Assembly: GCA_015501055.1 (NCBI GenBank)
Contig: JADNYV010000130.1
Coordinates: 1 to 64,000, forward strand
Direction of reading: 5' to 3'
DNA from: Mucidula mucida
Taxonomy: Eukaryota > Basidiomycota > Agaricomycetes > Agaricales > Physalacriaceae
DNA: 64,000 nt
This document shows positions 35,567-48,167 of the stretch, piece by piece. The notes beneath the pieces were generated by a model. The model saw nothing but the letters and a program-made list of their open reading frames with translations. It searched no databases and was not told where the DNA came from. The position numbers were made by a program, and so were the translations under genes. The first letter of the stretch is position 1. Each line of letters opens with the position of its first letter.

Positions 35567-37727
35567 TCACCGGGTCCTAATGATACCCGCATTAATCAAC
35601 TTCTGGATCTTCCCTTTCACTATAGGGTTCTTCATATGGTCTTGCAGCGCCCCAGGATCTGACTGTGCCTGCTGCAATATCTGCTGCATAATGGGGTCGT
35701 TCATGATGCTCGCAACCTCCGGGTCCCGCATCGCGCGCTCAAGTGTCTCCTCCTGCGTCTCCGAGCCGCGCTGAGAGTACAGCGCGTGCTGAATCTTGTT
35801 CTCCATCTGCGTAATCTCCGACGTGTGTTTGTGCTCTGCGTCGTGATCGGTGGCCTCTTGGACGGCCTCAAGCGCCTTGGTGTAGTCACGCATGGTGAAG
35901 AGGATGTTCGACTTGCGGATGTAGGCCTTGACTGTAGACAGCGCGTTAGAAGACGTAGAGAGGCCATAGAGAAACACATACTGAAATTAGCGTCACGTTT
36001 GATAGCTTCATTTGCGTCCTTTAGTGCCTCGGGTAAAGCTACAAGCTTCATGTACGCAGCAGCGCGGTTGTTGTAACCCCGCGGGTCACTAGGATCCCGT
36101 TTGATACTCTCAGAGTACTGCTTCACGGCGCCGGCGAAGTCTCCTGCTTTGAAGAGCGTGTTGCCCTCCTCCCGAGCAGACTCGCTCTTCGCGGGGTCAA
36201 TGTACGCCTGACGATCAGCGTCCGCCTTTGCGCGCTCCGCCTCCCGCAGCTTATTCAGAATGTCCGGTGTGCGATGCTCCGTGAGCGACTTTTCGTAAAA
36301 CTTGATTGCAGAGGGGAGATCGCCTTTCTTGGAGTACGATGTTCCTATCCGACCGTAGGCCTTTGCGACTAATTTATAATCAGCCCGGATCTACAGGAAG
36401 TCAGTATAACATGTAGTAGTTCGATGGAATGGGATGCTTGCTTACCGAACGACCTTCCTCGACGGCCTTTTCACAGGTTGCGATAGCTTTGTCATAGTCG
36501 CCTTGTTCAAAGTAGACAGCTGTTAAAGTAAATCAGCCAAACCGAACGAGCTGAAGACTCGAGCGTTAAGCAGCCGATCTTCCAATGTGGTCACGCCATG
36601 CCATACGCCGTAGTCAAAGAGAAAAGACATACCGCCCAAGTTGGTCAAGAATGTAATATCCTTTGGCCACAGCTCCCACGCCTTCTCGAATAGCTGAGCG
36701 GCTTCGTCGAAATTGCGCTTCTTGTAAGCTTCACTGCCTGCCTTCTTCGCGTCTTCGGCTGCCTTCTTTGCCTTGGCTTCTTCAGCATCAGCCTCGTCCA
36801 TCTCAACATCTTCCTCAGCGGGCGGAGGAGGGGCAGCAGACGGTTTCGAAGTGGATGCCGATGGCGGCGGGGACGAGGAGGTCTGGGCTTTAGCGTAGCC
36901 TTCTGGTAGGTCTTCGGAACCCTCTGGTCGAGAAAAGCCTTGCATATCAATGCCCATTAAAGCACCTAGAACGTCTATCATGCGTGGGTCGCCACCGGCA
37001 AGCACGCTGTCCGCCAAACGGGGATTGGCTTGGATGGCTTGTATCTGTAAAGGTCGTGAGCGGTATAATCAAGAGATGGATGTTGATCCATACCTGCTTC
37101 ACGAATGATGGATCCGCGAGATGCTTTTGGGTACGGGGGTTCGACGCCAATTTGCCCAGGAGATTCGGGTCCGAGAACATTTTTCCAAGGCCCATCGCAT
37201 CGTCAGGACCTTCGTGATCTATAATATAACATTTAGGAGAGTGACGCGTGAATCCATCAAAACATACCCTTTGCATCCTGGACCTCCTTCAGGCCCTTGC
37301 GTATTGCAGGGCTGTCTTCAAGCTTTAGACCAGCCTCATACGCAGCAATGGCATCGTCGTATCTTCTCGCGCCATGCAGAGCAGCGCCCTTGCGTGCATA
37401 GCCTTTAGCCCACGATGAGTTGACAGCAATACACTAGGCAAGAGATTGATTCGCGATCCAGGGCACAATCTGGCGACGCACCTGCTCCGCATCGGCCAAG
37501 GCCTCAGCCCACTGTTTCTTGCCTGCTTTGGCGGCACTCCGGTTAGAGTAGAGAACGTGGTTCTTTGGGTCGATGGCGATGGCCTGGCTGAAAAGATCGA
37601 TGGCTTTATCGTAGTCTTTTGCAGCAAACGCCTTGTTTCCCTGGTCTTTCAGTGCCTACGAGCGGTCACTTAGAGCTGCTAATGCGAGGCAATAAACGTA
37701 CTACGCACGTCAGCCATGGGTAAGTAA
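35567..37727 (-). CDS. STI1: STI1/Hop TPR co-chaperone
   Basis: Eight exons (37719-37727, 37482-37655, 37268-37433, 37094-37218, 36633-37044, 36446-36519, 35982-36390, 35567-35931) give 577 residues, the usual Sti1 size. Exon 1 is only nine bases (Met-Ala-Asp). TPR1 (KDQGNKAFAAKDYDKAIDLF) is followed by an STI1/DP1 helix region (GLGKMFSDPNLLGKLASNPR). TPR2A and 2B follow (GSEAYKKRNFDEAAQLFEKA; EEGNTLFKAGDFAGAVKQYS). A terminal DP2 region (RDPEVASIMNDPIMQQILQQ) completes the order. Sti1 bridges Hsp70 and Hsp90 through their EEVD tails. The intron between exons 5 and 6 is long for this genome (113 bases). Confidence 0.97.
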
Positions 37728-40488
37728 CAAAATGAAGGTAAAAGTCAAGAAGAAAAATGAATTATATTATGAATAGCGTGCCAGGCTTTTCTGTCAGGTT
37801 CTCGAATGTACGATCGTTTCCTAATTGGTCACGTTTCTCACTTGGCCTCTTTCCTCCACCACGCTTACCATGAAATACCCTTCAGACTCAAGGAATAGGT
37901 CTAAGAGCAGGGGCTAATATCCGAAAATTCTAGCACCTGAGCAAGCTCGGAGCTTCAACCTTTACAACGACATTCGATGCCATCACTCTGTTCACCGGGA
38001 ACTAGCGTGTCAAGCTCAAGGAAATAGGTATCTTGAGAATATGGTTCCGCGACACATTTACCACAACGTAAAACTCTCGTCAGTATGACTTCAACGTGAA
38101 CTCCGCGATGCTTTCTATTGTACTTTTGTGACGCCACACCGACAAACGGGGAACAGCTTGGGTACTTTCCGACCTCACAGGACATTGGTAGCTCGAGACT
38201 CTAATGAGCATGGATAAACACACGACTCAGTGGCACCTTTTCGTCCACGGTATGACCGCTCCGCCATCTCCGCGGAGATGGAACTTGCCTCGACATTGAC
38301 TGGTCTCTTGACAAAAACGTTTTTCGGGAACTATCGAAGCCAAGCAGCTTCTGTGGCGTCATCACCGACATTCTGGGAAGGTCCGGCTCTGAGACGAAGT
38401 GATCTACTACATGTGGAACGCTACCTTTCACACACCAACCGACCTTTTGAGGGTGTGCACATTTCTGTCTATATGAACTCTGTTCCTGATCTTATTCTCA
38501 TAGATCAACTAAATTAGCAAGCGCGGAATCTGTTCAATATCTTGGACTACCAGAGAATGTTGCCTATTACATCCGCCTCTTACTCTTGGAATGAATGTAC
38601 CTTCCTCCACGTTCCTATACCATTCGTCAACTTGACCCCAGGGCGTCTTTGAGAATCCCCGTTCTGATCTCATCATCAACCGTTTTTCGCTCTTGAACAA
38701 TGACACTAGAAATGTTGACTGATCATAGAGACCGCTTGGATCCGGTTGATTGACCAAACCTGACTTGACCACGTTCAATTATGCTTTGTGTGTCGCAACA
38801 ACGTCTTGCCCTCGCTTCCCCAAGACGCAGTTTGGTCCCCGGACAGCAGCATCATATCAACCGGCGTCTTCTGCGTGGGTACTGCCAGAAGCTCTGGACA
38901 TGTTCGGTTATGTCTGTCGCTCTCGTCCATCGGTGGCGCTGCTTCCATTCGGGCTACCTTGCGGGTATTGGCGAGATGGCGTGACTCGTCCGGTTACTTC
39001 TGGGGGTACGTCCCACAGACAGATATACCGTGCGTTCTGGAAGGGAGTGCTAAGGGTTGGTGTGAAAAGGTTCCGAGTTCGCCGGGATGTCGATGAGGCT
39101 TGAGGATTTAACCTGGACGCCTGAACAGGCTGACTGGTGTCTTTCTTCTCCCCGGTAAGTACATTGAGCATGTTGTCTGTCTTATACAGGAACGCGACAT
39201 TTCTGCATGATCGCCGTTGGTCGCTTCCTGGTTGGACCTTGCCCTAGAGGATTAGACTGCACAGGAAGATGTTTCCGCGTCTAGTGGTGTCGAAGGCAAG
39301 CGTTTCCTATGCAATCTCGACCCAAAGTTTCTGATTTCATTTATAGAATGCTACTACCTGTGCGGTTACATCACTATCTTGAAGACTCTGGACATCGATA
39401 CTTCGGCATATGTGTATACAAAATTCTGTAGGCGTCTCTTCGGTGGTTCAACTTTCTGCAACACTCCGATTCCGCCTGAGCTGTACCGTCATGCGCCTAC
39501 AAGAAAGCCCAAACGCAGCAGATTAGAGGCGATTACACAACGGAAACTCGCCGAGGTGGGCTGAGACCCTTGTTTACTATTATAGGTCGAATGGAATGTA
39601 TAGGAGAGGGACGACATGCCATGTGTTTCAAGAATGGTTGGAGAGACAACCTCAGGTAAGGAACGATACGTGGCCAGATGCAAAGGAACATACGTGAGCG
39701 GGACGGCGTTCCACCGATCTCGGACGGGGCTTTGCTTCGTGTACCTCTACCTGTCGATGGGTCAAGCTAAGTAGTTGAATCATGGGGTTTAGCGGACTGG
39801 ACCAGGAGGAAGATTGGAGTGCATAGCAGATGATCTGATGTGCGGTGCGGTTACCGGTTGCCATCCCTCTGGTGGACACATAGGGATATGGTGAAATAGA
39901 TGTTCAAGAGGAACGATGTGGCGTCTGTAATTCTTTCTTAGAGTGTTCTCAGAAGGGAATTACTTGACGGAGGTTTTGCCGGTGTTTCAGGTAATCACCG
40001 GTGAACGGCGGAATAAGATCGGCGAACGTACTACTACCCCGAATATCGTTTGGTTGATGGAGACCCCCCGTCACCGCGTCGAGAGAGTGAGGCCTGGTAT
40101 GGGTCGGAGAAGGACTGGCTGGAAAGCTTGTACCAATCGATTTCACTGCGATGTCAAGGAGGCTTTGAGAGTAAAGGGAGGGGGGCGAACGGAGAGCGTG
40201 GAAAGGGCAGATTTGCAGCAGAGCCAATCCGTCTATATTACGAATTTGTGTATTAAACCGGATTATCAAAAACGGAAAGATGCCTGCATGCGATCGTCCT
40301 CGCCCACACCCCGTTCCTTGCTTACTTTTGAACAGTCACTTGTCCCCGCCGCCGTCGCTTCTGGGCCTACTCGTTGCCGTCGCACGCCGCCCCCGAGTCC
40401 ACTGTCGACCACGACGACGCCCGCGCCCGCTATTCCCACCCTCCCCTGCCCCCCGCCGATCTACCGCTATCCCCAAAACCCAGGCCGG
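37728..40488. other. Long intergenic interval with unexplained short frames
   Basis: About 2.7 kb between the STI1 start and the transcription-factor ATG. Short frames around 38750-39100 and 39379-39564 (CRRLFGGSTFCNTPIPPELY) and a peptide LTWTPEQADWCLSSP near 39110 hint at a decayed or unusual spliced gene, but no family was recognised and no consistent exon chain emerged. The 3' end contains the transcription-factor promoter and possibly extra N-terminal codons, since the reading frame stays open upstream to an ATG at 40288. Confidence 0.35.
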
Positions 40489-43275
40489 ATGCCAGAGGAA
40501 TTAACTTCGCCCACTGGACCCCCGCGACCCAAACCAGCTCGGAGCGCGACCGCGGCGGGCACCATTCGTACGCGATCGTCGCCCCAGCCCGGCGAGCAGA
40601 ACGGGGACGCTCGCCCACAAAAACGCGCGCGAAAAGCAATAAACTGCGAGCCGTGTCGGAACAGCAAGCTGAAATGCGATAGGTTCGATTCATCTCGTGG
40701 ACTGGGTCGTTTCTGACTTGGACTGCAGGAGCCGACCGTGTTCATCGTGTGTTTTACGTGGTCCGTCCTTTCCGCCGTGTCCTGCGCGCCGCAGCCCCGC
40801 ACTGACTGCCCCGCCATAGGCACCGCCGCGATGTGCTATGCTGATGCTAGAGGTCACGAGAGAACCGACCCCGTCCGCGGAGATGATCACCAGTGCGTCC
40901 TACCTATCTTTATGCGGTTACCTGACGATCGCTTCGCTGTAGGGCTCACCCACGCGTAGATCCTGCACAGGAATTCGCTAGGATACGACACTCTATAAAT
41001 CTGCTGGAAACGTATGTCTATCCGTCAGCCCGCCCTCCGACTGTGACACCTCGGAGACAGAGCGAGGCGGCCCCATCAGCGTCCACCTCCAACTTTATTC
41101 CCAAGAGAGAGCCAGCAGAGCCCGATGTTACCGAAAACACGCCCGGTATGCTCGCTAGTGCAGGTCAAGGCGGGCTTTACGCTGGTCCGACGAGTGCGGC
41201 CTTGCATCTGCTTGGGGCAAGTCCTTTGCTATCGCTCTCCACCTAGCTAGCTCTAACGTTGTTTTTTTTTCGTAGGAAAGCGCTCTCCGCGCGGACTCCG
41301 ATACTGCAGACAGTCGCCACGGAAGCGTAGATCGAGGCGTCGAAGACTTCCCTGTCCTCCCTCCGGAATACGATCGCGACCTGCTTGCCATGCTACCATC
41401 GCTCGACGTCATCGACGGCTTAATATCCTTCTACTTTGAATATTGCAACTGGATCTACCGCCATGTCAACGAGCAGAGCTTCAATGCTCAATGGGCTCGT
41501 TTCAAAAGCGGCAACTCTGCCGACCGACTGGTTCTTTCTACTGCGAGCGTACTCATGGCGATATCGGTACACTATCTGCCCATAAACCATCCGCTCGTGG
41601 AACAATTCACGGAAAGCCACGAGGAACAGGGAAACAAGTTCTTCGAAGTATCGCAGATGGCCCTACAGCGGCGGCAGCACGAAACCAAAAAGTATTCTAT
41701 AGAGCTTGTGGAATTGCTCCTAACGCAATGCCACTACCTTACATTGGCAAAGTCGGACACGGAGCTCGTCTGGACGGTACGCGGCGAACTAGTGTCAATA
41801 GCTACAGCACTGGGGCTACACCGAGATCCGGGCAAGTTCAATATGCATCGTGATACAGCGGAACGGCGGAGATGGGCATGGTGGCATATAATTCTTCTCG
41901 AACGGTTGGTTCATTTTAGCCATCAAAGCGACCGATTTTGACCTCTGATTCCAGATGGCAGGCCTTCCTGTTCGGCCGCCCTCTGGCTATCGCATCACAC
42001 CATTTCGATACGCAACTACCCTCCTACTGTGACCCTGCTGTTGACAAGACGGGCCGACTCTACCTTCCTAACATTGCGCTTTTTCGACTGGCCCATATTC
42101 TGGGGGACATCATGGATGACGCAGTTTCTGTTCGCCCTGTGCGATACGACAACGTCCAGGCCAATGATCGTGCGCTAACTCAGTGGATGGAAAACCTTCC
42201 CCACGAGCTTGACCTGGACGAGTACCGAGTAGCGCGTAATCTTGCCTCTCCTAATACTGCGATGCGTCGGCAAGGTGTGCAGAGCGTCATAATACGGACA
42301 TCATTCTATCACATTCGTTTCACCCTTCACCGTCCTTACGCCGCGCATGCACATGGCTCACCGTCAAGAGCGCTGGGCATAGATGCCCAGAAAGCTGCAG
42401 AGAGTTTAGAGACTGCTGTTGGGGCGGCAGACAAATTAATAACGATGGTGGGACAGTCAAGACCGGACTTTTTGGCAAATTCATCACTGGCGGTACCAGG
42501 ACATATGAATTGGGGTCCATTTCACTGTTTTACTGCGGCCATGTTCTTCTCGTTCCAGCTTATAGCGAATCCCGAACAGCCAGGCGCAGGTCTATTCCGA
42601 CAAAGCGTGCGGCGGGCCATGAGTACGCTCGAACAAGCTCGCGGAAGTTCTGTCGCCGACAAGGGATACGAAATCTTGCACGCGCTCACACCACTGTACT
42701 CAGGTGACCTTACACATCTAACACCAGAAGAGAAGGTCAGGAAACGGACGACCATTTTCAGCACTGTTCGTAAACTCGCCTTCCCGTACCACGACTCGCA
42801 CGGCCCTCGACGCTATGGCGAGTCTTCGAGTGGCCGTGGCTCAGCTGATTCTCCTGCGACCTCTTCCGTTAGTCCACCCATGCAACCCCGTGTCTACGAG
42901 CTTCCCCAGCCCACTCCCAATCTGCAAGGAACGCCACAGAATGTGTACCCGGGCCACATGCAGTCGGTCATTGGATCCATCACGCACTCGCCGGGGATGC
43001 AGATGTCGCCGGGGATGGTGTCTAACCACAGCCATGCGCTCTCGACGCCCACGACATATCAGCCCGACACGTACATCATTCCACAGCAACCGCCGCCACC
43101 ACAGCAGATGTACAACGACAATGCCCGGTACTCATCTTACGTACATCCTGTTGACGAGTCGGCGATGTGGGGCGCGGCCGTGGGTTTCGGACAAGGGGAA
43201 TGGTCCCAATTTTTGGACGGAATGTCAGGGGGTGTTCCGTCCTCATCTCGACATAGCCATCCTCAGGGCTCATGA
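40489..43275 (+). CDS. Zn2Cys6 fungal transcription factor with Fungal_trans domain
   Basis: Six exons (40489-40682, 40729-40760, 40820-40892, 40943-41216, 41276-41904, 41955-43275) give 840 residues. The binuclear zinc cluster is assembled from three exons: cysteines at about 53, 56, 63, 69, 72 and 81, spaced C-x2-C-x6-C-x5-C-x2-C-x8-C and preceded by PQKRARKAI. The middle homology domain follows: ISFYFEYCNWIYRHVNEQSF, SIATALGLHRDPGKF, RRRWAWWHIILLER and AFLFGRPLAIASHHFDTQLP. The tail is Pro/Gln/Ser-rich, as in activation regions. The fourth intron (41217-41275) starts GCAAGT and ends GTAG, a GC-AG intron; the nearest GT gives the wrong phase. Start choice is uncertain; an in-frame ATG at 40288 would add 67 residues. 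Target genes cannot be inferred. Confidence 0.92.
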
Positions 43276-43631
43276 CACCCGCATATCTCCTGTCTGTGTT
43301 GTTCTGTCATTCGCGCATCGTGTTTTTGTCTTGGTTTACATCTTATACCTTTTATTTTCTTCGGAATATCTTAAACTTTGTACATGTACCACCAGACTTT
43401 ATTAACCTCGCTGTGCACCCACCCCCTTTGTATGTACCAGTGTACCCCGCGCGAATACCTTGATGTAGCCATATACTCGATTGAATGCGTTTTGTTAATT
43501 CCGAGAACATTGATGTGATGGGATGTTTGAGCATGATAATAACAAACGTTAGCAAGGCTAGACAGAAATATAGTGATACAACCAGAGCAGAGACCATCAT
43601 ACAGACATGATATACGTTACAGAAAAAGATG
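43276..43631. other. Convergent 3' region
   Basis: About 355 bases between the stop codons of the transcription factor and the NUP160-like gene, which converge here. It is AT-rich and should contain both 3' UTRs and polyadenylation signals. No gene is visible. Confidence 0.4.
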
Positions 43632-46600
43632 TCATCTAGTAAAGTTGCTAAGTTTTTCTACGCGCTTCATACGCGCGGAGATTTCCGTGCGCAGTTGCGC
43701 CAACTGGGGATCAACGACGTCCTGTTCTGCTGCAGCGATGAGGACTTGGTCAATAGTCGCGTAAGGGAGCCACGTCGACCCTGCGTTTTTTGGTGGATCT
43801 CGAGCCAGCCGCGCTTCCTCCTGTGTGGCAGAGAAATCAGGACTGCCAGAGAGGGCGAGACGAAAAGACGACGCGCGAACCTTGTGAATCATTGATAGAG
43901 TGTGCTCTATGGCCTGACCAAAGTTGCCGTAACGCAGGTTGATGCGTATGAGGAACTCATGGTGATGAACCTAAAAAAAAACCTCAGCTCAAAACACTGA
44001 AGGGGCGGGAGAACGCAAAACGTTACCTCCAACACGGAAATCAGCCACGGCGGCGGAGGCGCCTTCTGATGCTGCATAATGGTTTCCAGAACGGTCCGCG
44101 AGTAGCGATAGTCCGTTTCAGGACCATCGTGGAACGCCAGCGACTGGCGTAAGTATCGCCAGGCCTTGTCGGCCATCGTGCCCGACCACGACGAGCCTTA
44201 TCGGTTAGCAGCCAATCCCATTATCTTCCTGCCTAAGTCGGGAGGTAAGCAACCGGGGGCGGAAAAAGAACACCGCGCGCCACGTACAAGACGAAATCAG
44301 GCTCACGCGAGAGGTGGAGACACTGCATGGTCAGACGCGTGAACGTGTCCGCCATGTCGACCTTCAGACTCCGGGCAGTCGAGAGCGCACGGTCGAAGCA
44401 GTTCAGCTCCGTCAACCTGAGCACGATAGAAGAAGGCGGAAGGGGAAACTCTGGACACGCCGTTAGATTGCAGGAAAAGAACCCCCCAACCCCTCCACCA
44501 ACTCACCGGAAGATTGGTGCCGGATATGGATATCCACCTGCGCAGTGAGTAGCGCGTACTCATATTGGATATCCTCAATGTGGACAACCTCGTTCTCAAA
44601 CCGGCCGGGCGTGTACCTGTCCTCCGGTATCTTTCTCAGCTTTTGGCGCTTCCTCGGCTATCAACTGTCAGTATCACTGTCATACGGGATACACCATCAC
44701 CTACTTCGTGCTCGGAGTCGACAGCCCCAGGTAGTATCATCCAAGCGGTTTTGGGGTCTGCCAGCGACAAGGAGTTCAAGGCAATCAGATATGCCTCGCA
44801 AGTCTCCTTAACGAGCGATACCTCAGACGTGGAGCTGATTAGATGACGCAGCTTCCGAGCCCGTTGGTACATCGTTAGTGCCGCTACGTGCCACTATCAA
44901 CAAGATTGTTTGTGGACCGAAAACGAGAACACGCGCACCGTTCTTGTGGTCACCTCGGTTAGTATACCAGCCGTACAGAATTCGAGAATAGTTCGGGCGC
45001 GCACGGGGATCGGCATTGCGTACTTTGAACGCCAGGCAGTCCTCTACTTCGTCGGCGAAGCCACTAAAGTTGTACGTCATCAAAGTCTGCGCTGCATTAC
45101 CTTCACACATTTGGTACACCAAGTGCGAAGCGCTCTCTCGTTTTCTGGAGACCGGCATAAGTACATCGTGAGCCACAAGTGAAATACTCACTGTTTCTCA
45201 CTCGGGCACACGGTCCAGGCCGTATACGCATCGTCATAAAGACCTAAGTCGGTATACCCTTTAATGACCGTAGCCCACAACGCTGTGGGATCGTACTCTG
45301 CAGGAGCTATAGATATCGCGAGCTCCGTGAAGACGGTCTCTTGATAGGTGAGCGTCTTTGTGCGGAATAATGCAGCCGCATGTAGATAGAAAAAGAAGGG
45401 ATCATCGGTCAAGTCCACGTCCGTCAAGACGGCAGTCAACGCCATTCTATCGTCCGCAGAGAGTTGCTGGTCGGGGCCTAAAATAAATGAGCACGGTGGA
45501 CACTTAGTTCAAGATGAAACCCACCTAGACTACCAGCAAGTTTTTCGAACAAAAAAGTAGCATCATCAGCACGGCCAATGTTGATATACAATCGACCCAG
45601 AACGTAATTCACCGCAGGCGTCCGTGGAAGCCATGCGAGTATGTCCCGCGCGGTTTGGAAGTATCCCAGCTGGCGCAGCTTTTCGCAGAAGCTCACCTCC
45701 AGCTTCGCAGCAAACGAGGGCGAGATGCCCTGTAGCCAGCCAGCACTATCCCAAAACTCGTGTGCTGCCACACACACATCATGCTTATTATGCGCATAGA
45801 AATGTACGAGCCGGTGCACCAACGAGGACGGTTCCCCGAGTTGTCCAGGGGTTCGAGTAACGTGCATGTTCTCCATTAGCGAGACCACATCCTCCGAAGC
45901 AGACACGTCCTGGGTCCCGGACTGAGCAGTGTGATGAGCCTGCTGCCTCACCACGAATCTCATAACGGCAACACCGCGAAAGACCGCAAAAATTTCCGCG
46001 AGCAGGGCTGGATTCCATTGCTTGAGGTCATCTGCTAGGAAAAACAACAAGATGACGAGGCCGAAACCCAACTCGTATCTCGCATTTGCGGTAACGATGG
46101 CATAGTCAGCGGTTATGGCGCGCCACCACTCTGAACGAGGTGCAGATATGGTCGCCAACGTCTCTTCTTCCCTCTCCGCCTTGACCACTTCCAAACCTCC
46201 GATCACATCAAGTGCGGTCTTCATAACATTCGGTAAATCCGGGAGCTCACTAAGCCGCTGCGTGATATCTTGCATTGCTTCTGCATCCAGATTGTCTCGG
46301 AAATTGGACCGCGTAGCCAGATCATGAATGATATCTGCCAACGCAAAGGCGAGATCTTGGTGTAGTATATCCACCAGACAATTCTCCAGGTTCATTAAAA
46401 CTGGGGGCTTAGACGCGAGCGAACGGCCCAGAGGAGACCGAAAAGACCATATGGAGGAGCTGGAAGCGCATGATCAAGAGAAAGAGCTGTGTACAGGTGG
46501 ATGGGCAGGTCTTCCGTGACGATGGCGCTACGCGTTCCCGCTCTATAACGATGACACTCTTGTCGTGCTTTCCTAACGCAAGTGGTCCGCGAGAACTACG

Positions 46601-48167
46601 CTCAATTTCACGACAGCGCGCGATGAAGCCTTCCCAATCGCGTTTCAAGGCATTCCAGTATTGCGCTGCATCAGAGCACCTGTATGCACGTCACGGTGCA
46701 GGACGGTGGTGCATCCCACGATTGCAGCGATGTGCTCTCCGATAGTCGCGTACGCGGCTGACAGCTGGGGAGGGTGAGGGCCCGGGGAATTCAGGCACGC
46801 AGTCGTGTAGCTCTCGACTGCGAGCCGTAGGGTCAAAGGTGAGAACATCCCTGGGCGCATTATCACCTCGAAGAATTTGTTAGCTAGTGATCCAGACGAA
46901 AGGAGGACTTCCTCCAGATTGCCGGGTCAGCTCATCTGAGGAGGATAAGCCACGATTTTCCAGATGGGAGCGTCGACCGAAGAGTCGTCGAATCTGAGAA
47001 GCGTCTTCTCGATAGTTGATTGGCCTTGCCCGTCCCAGAGAGTGAACAGAGTGTCTCCTAGGATCATAAAGTCCTGCAGGTGACAGTAAGCAGTGCGCGT
47101 TGATGTTGGGAGATATCCAATCTCATGCAAGTGATCGCCCACAGCAACCATAAGGTAGAAATTGCCGCCGGATGTGGTCAGAGACGGCGTAGGAATAAAT
47201 ACGAGGACGTATATTCGGTCGTCGTCACCAGAGTTGGTAAAGACGCGGAGAAGGGATTGCGGGCCTGGATAGAGTAAAACCTGTGGTTTAACGCCATTGG
47301 TAGATGAAGACGGAGACGGTGTGGCTTCGCGACCTGGAGAAAGAGAGAGGACTTTGGAAGCAACACATCCAACTTTTGGCTTCCAGTACCGAAGTACGCG
47401 ATCTCTGGAGAGCGACCAGACAGAGCCAACGTCTGTAGGCCATGGATGACTCGCCAAAGCGACAATCTCGGCACCTTCAGAAGGGGTAGTAGAGAGAAAT
47501 GATGTGAATGATGAAAGGAAGGAGCCTGGGTGGAACATCGTTTCAGTCCAGATATCTTGTTGTGGTGTAGTGAGTATGTGGCGTAATGCTATAAGATGCA
47601 AAGACTCACCTGTAGAGCCTGTCGCGCCGGAATACTCTGTATCCAATCGCAGCAAAGCGCCATTCTCCAATCCGACAGCCACGCAATGCGTCCCGTGAAC
47701 GTAAACAACACCTTTGACACCATCGGCGTAGGCCTTGACAAGATATTCGCGTGTCGAGATGTTGCTGAGCTCGTTCTTCCATAAGTCTTGGTTTTCTCGA
47801 AGCGGAATGATCAAACGATGGAGAGAGCCTGCATGGGTGAGGGCTATATATGCAGCTCTTGGTCCTCCCATAAGAACAGACCAGGCGCAGATTGCACTGG
47901 AGACTGAAGTACGAAGCGTATCGGAAGGATATCCATGGAAAGCGATATGAGCTCGAGGATCAAGCCTTCATGGAGGACGCGTAGCAGAAACGTGCCGGTC
48001 TGTGTGGATTGTAACACGGTCGAGTAGACTGCATGTTCCGCTGGAAAGTTGGGGTCGGCAGAGACAGGAAAGTCAGTGGCCTTTGCCGTGGGTACTTGGA
48101 CGTGATGTGCCTGCGTTGGGACATACAGAGACGACAATTGTGCCGCCACCAAAATCTCCCCTTCCAT
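43632..48167 (-). pseudogene. NUP160/NUP120-type nucleoporin, frame-disrupted
   Basis: The gene starts at 48167 (MEGEILVAAQLSSLYVPT) and ends at 43632. Introns are at 47556-47609, 45478-45524, 45145-45191, 44884-44938, 44658-44704, 44451-44516, 44233-44287 and 43971-44026. Family blocks include LRVLHEGLILELISL, GSLHRLIIPL, WSLSRDRVLRYWK, SPGPHPPQLSAAYATIGEHI, RDWEGFIARCREIERS, FSGFADEVEDCLAFKVRNAD, YSRILYGWYTNRGD and DKAWRYLRQSLAFHDG. The protein belongs to the outer-ring Y complex of the nuclear pore. Six apparent one-base deletions (near 47848, 46668, 46530, 46395, 44205 and 44175) and an in-frame TGA at 46927-46929 interrupt it. Homology continues straight across each. All frame changes are in the same sense, so sequencing deletions compete with true decay. 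Confidence 0.85.

Noticed and set aside
38788..39096. WD40-like phrase (VWSPDSSIIS)
   Set aside because: A single short resemblance, with no repeat series and no splice chain.
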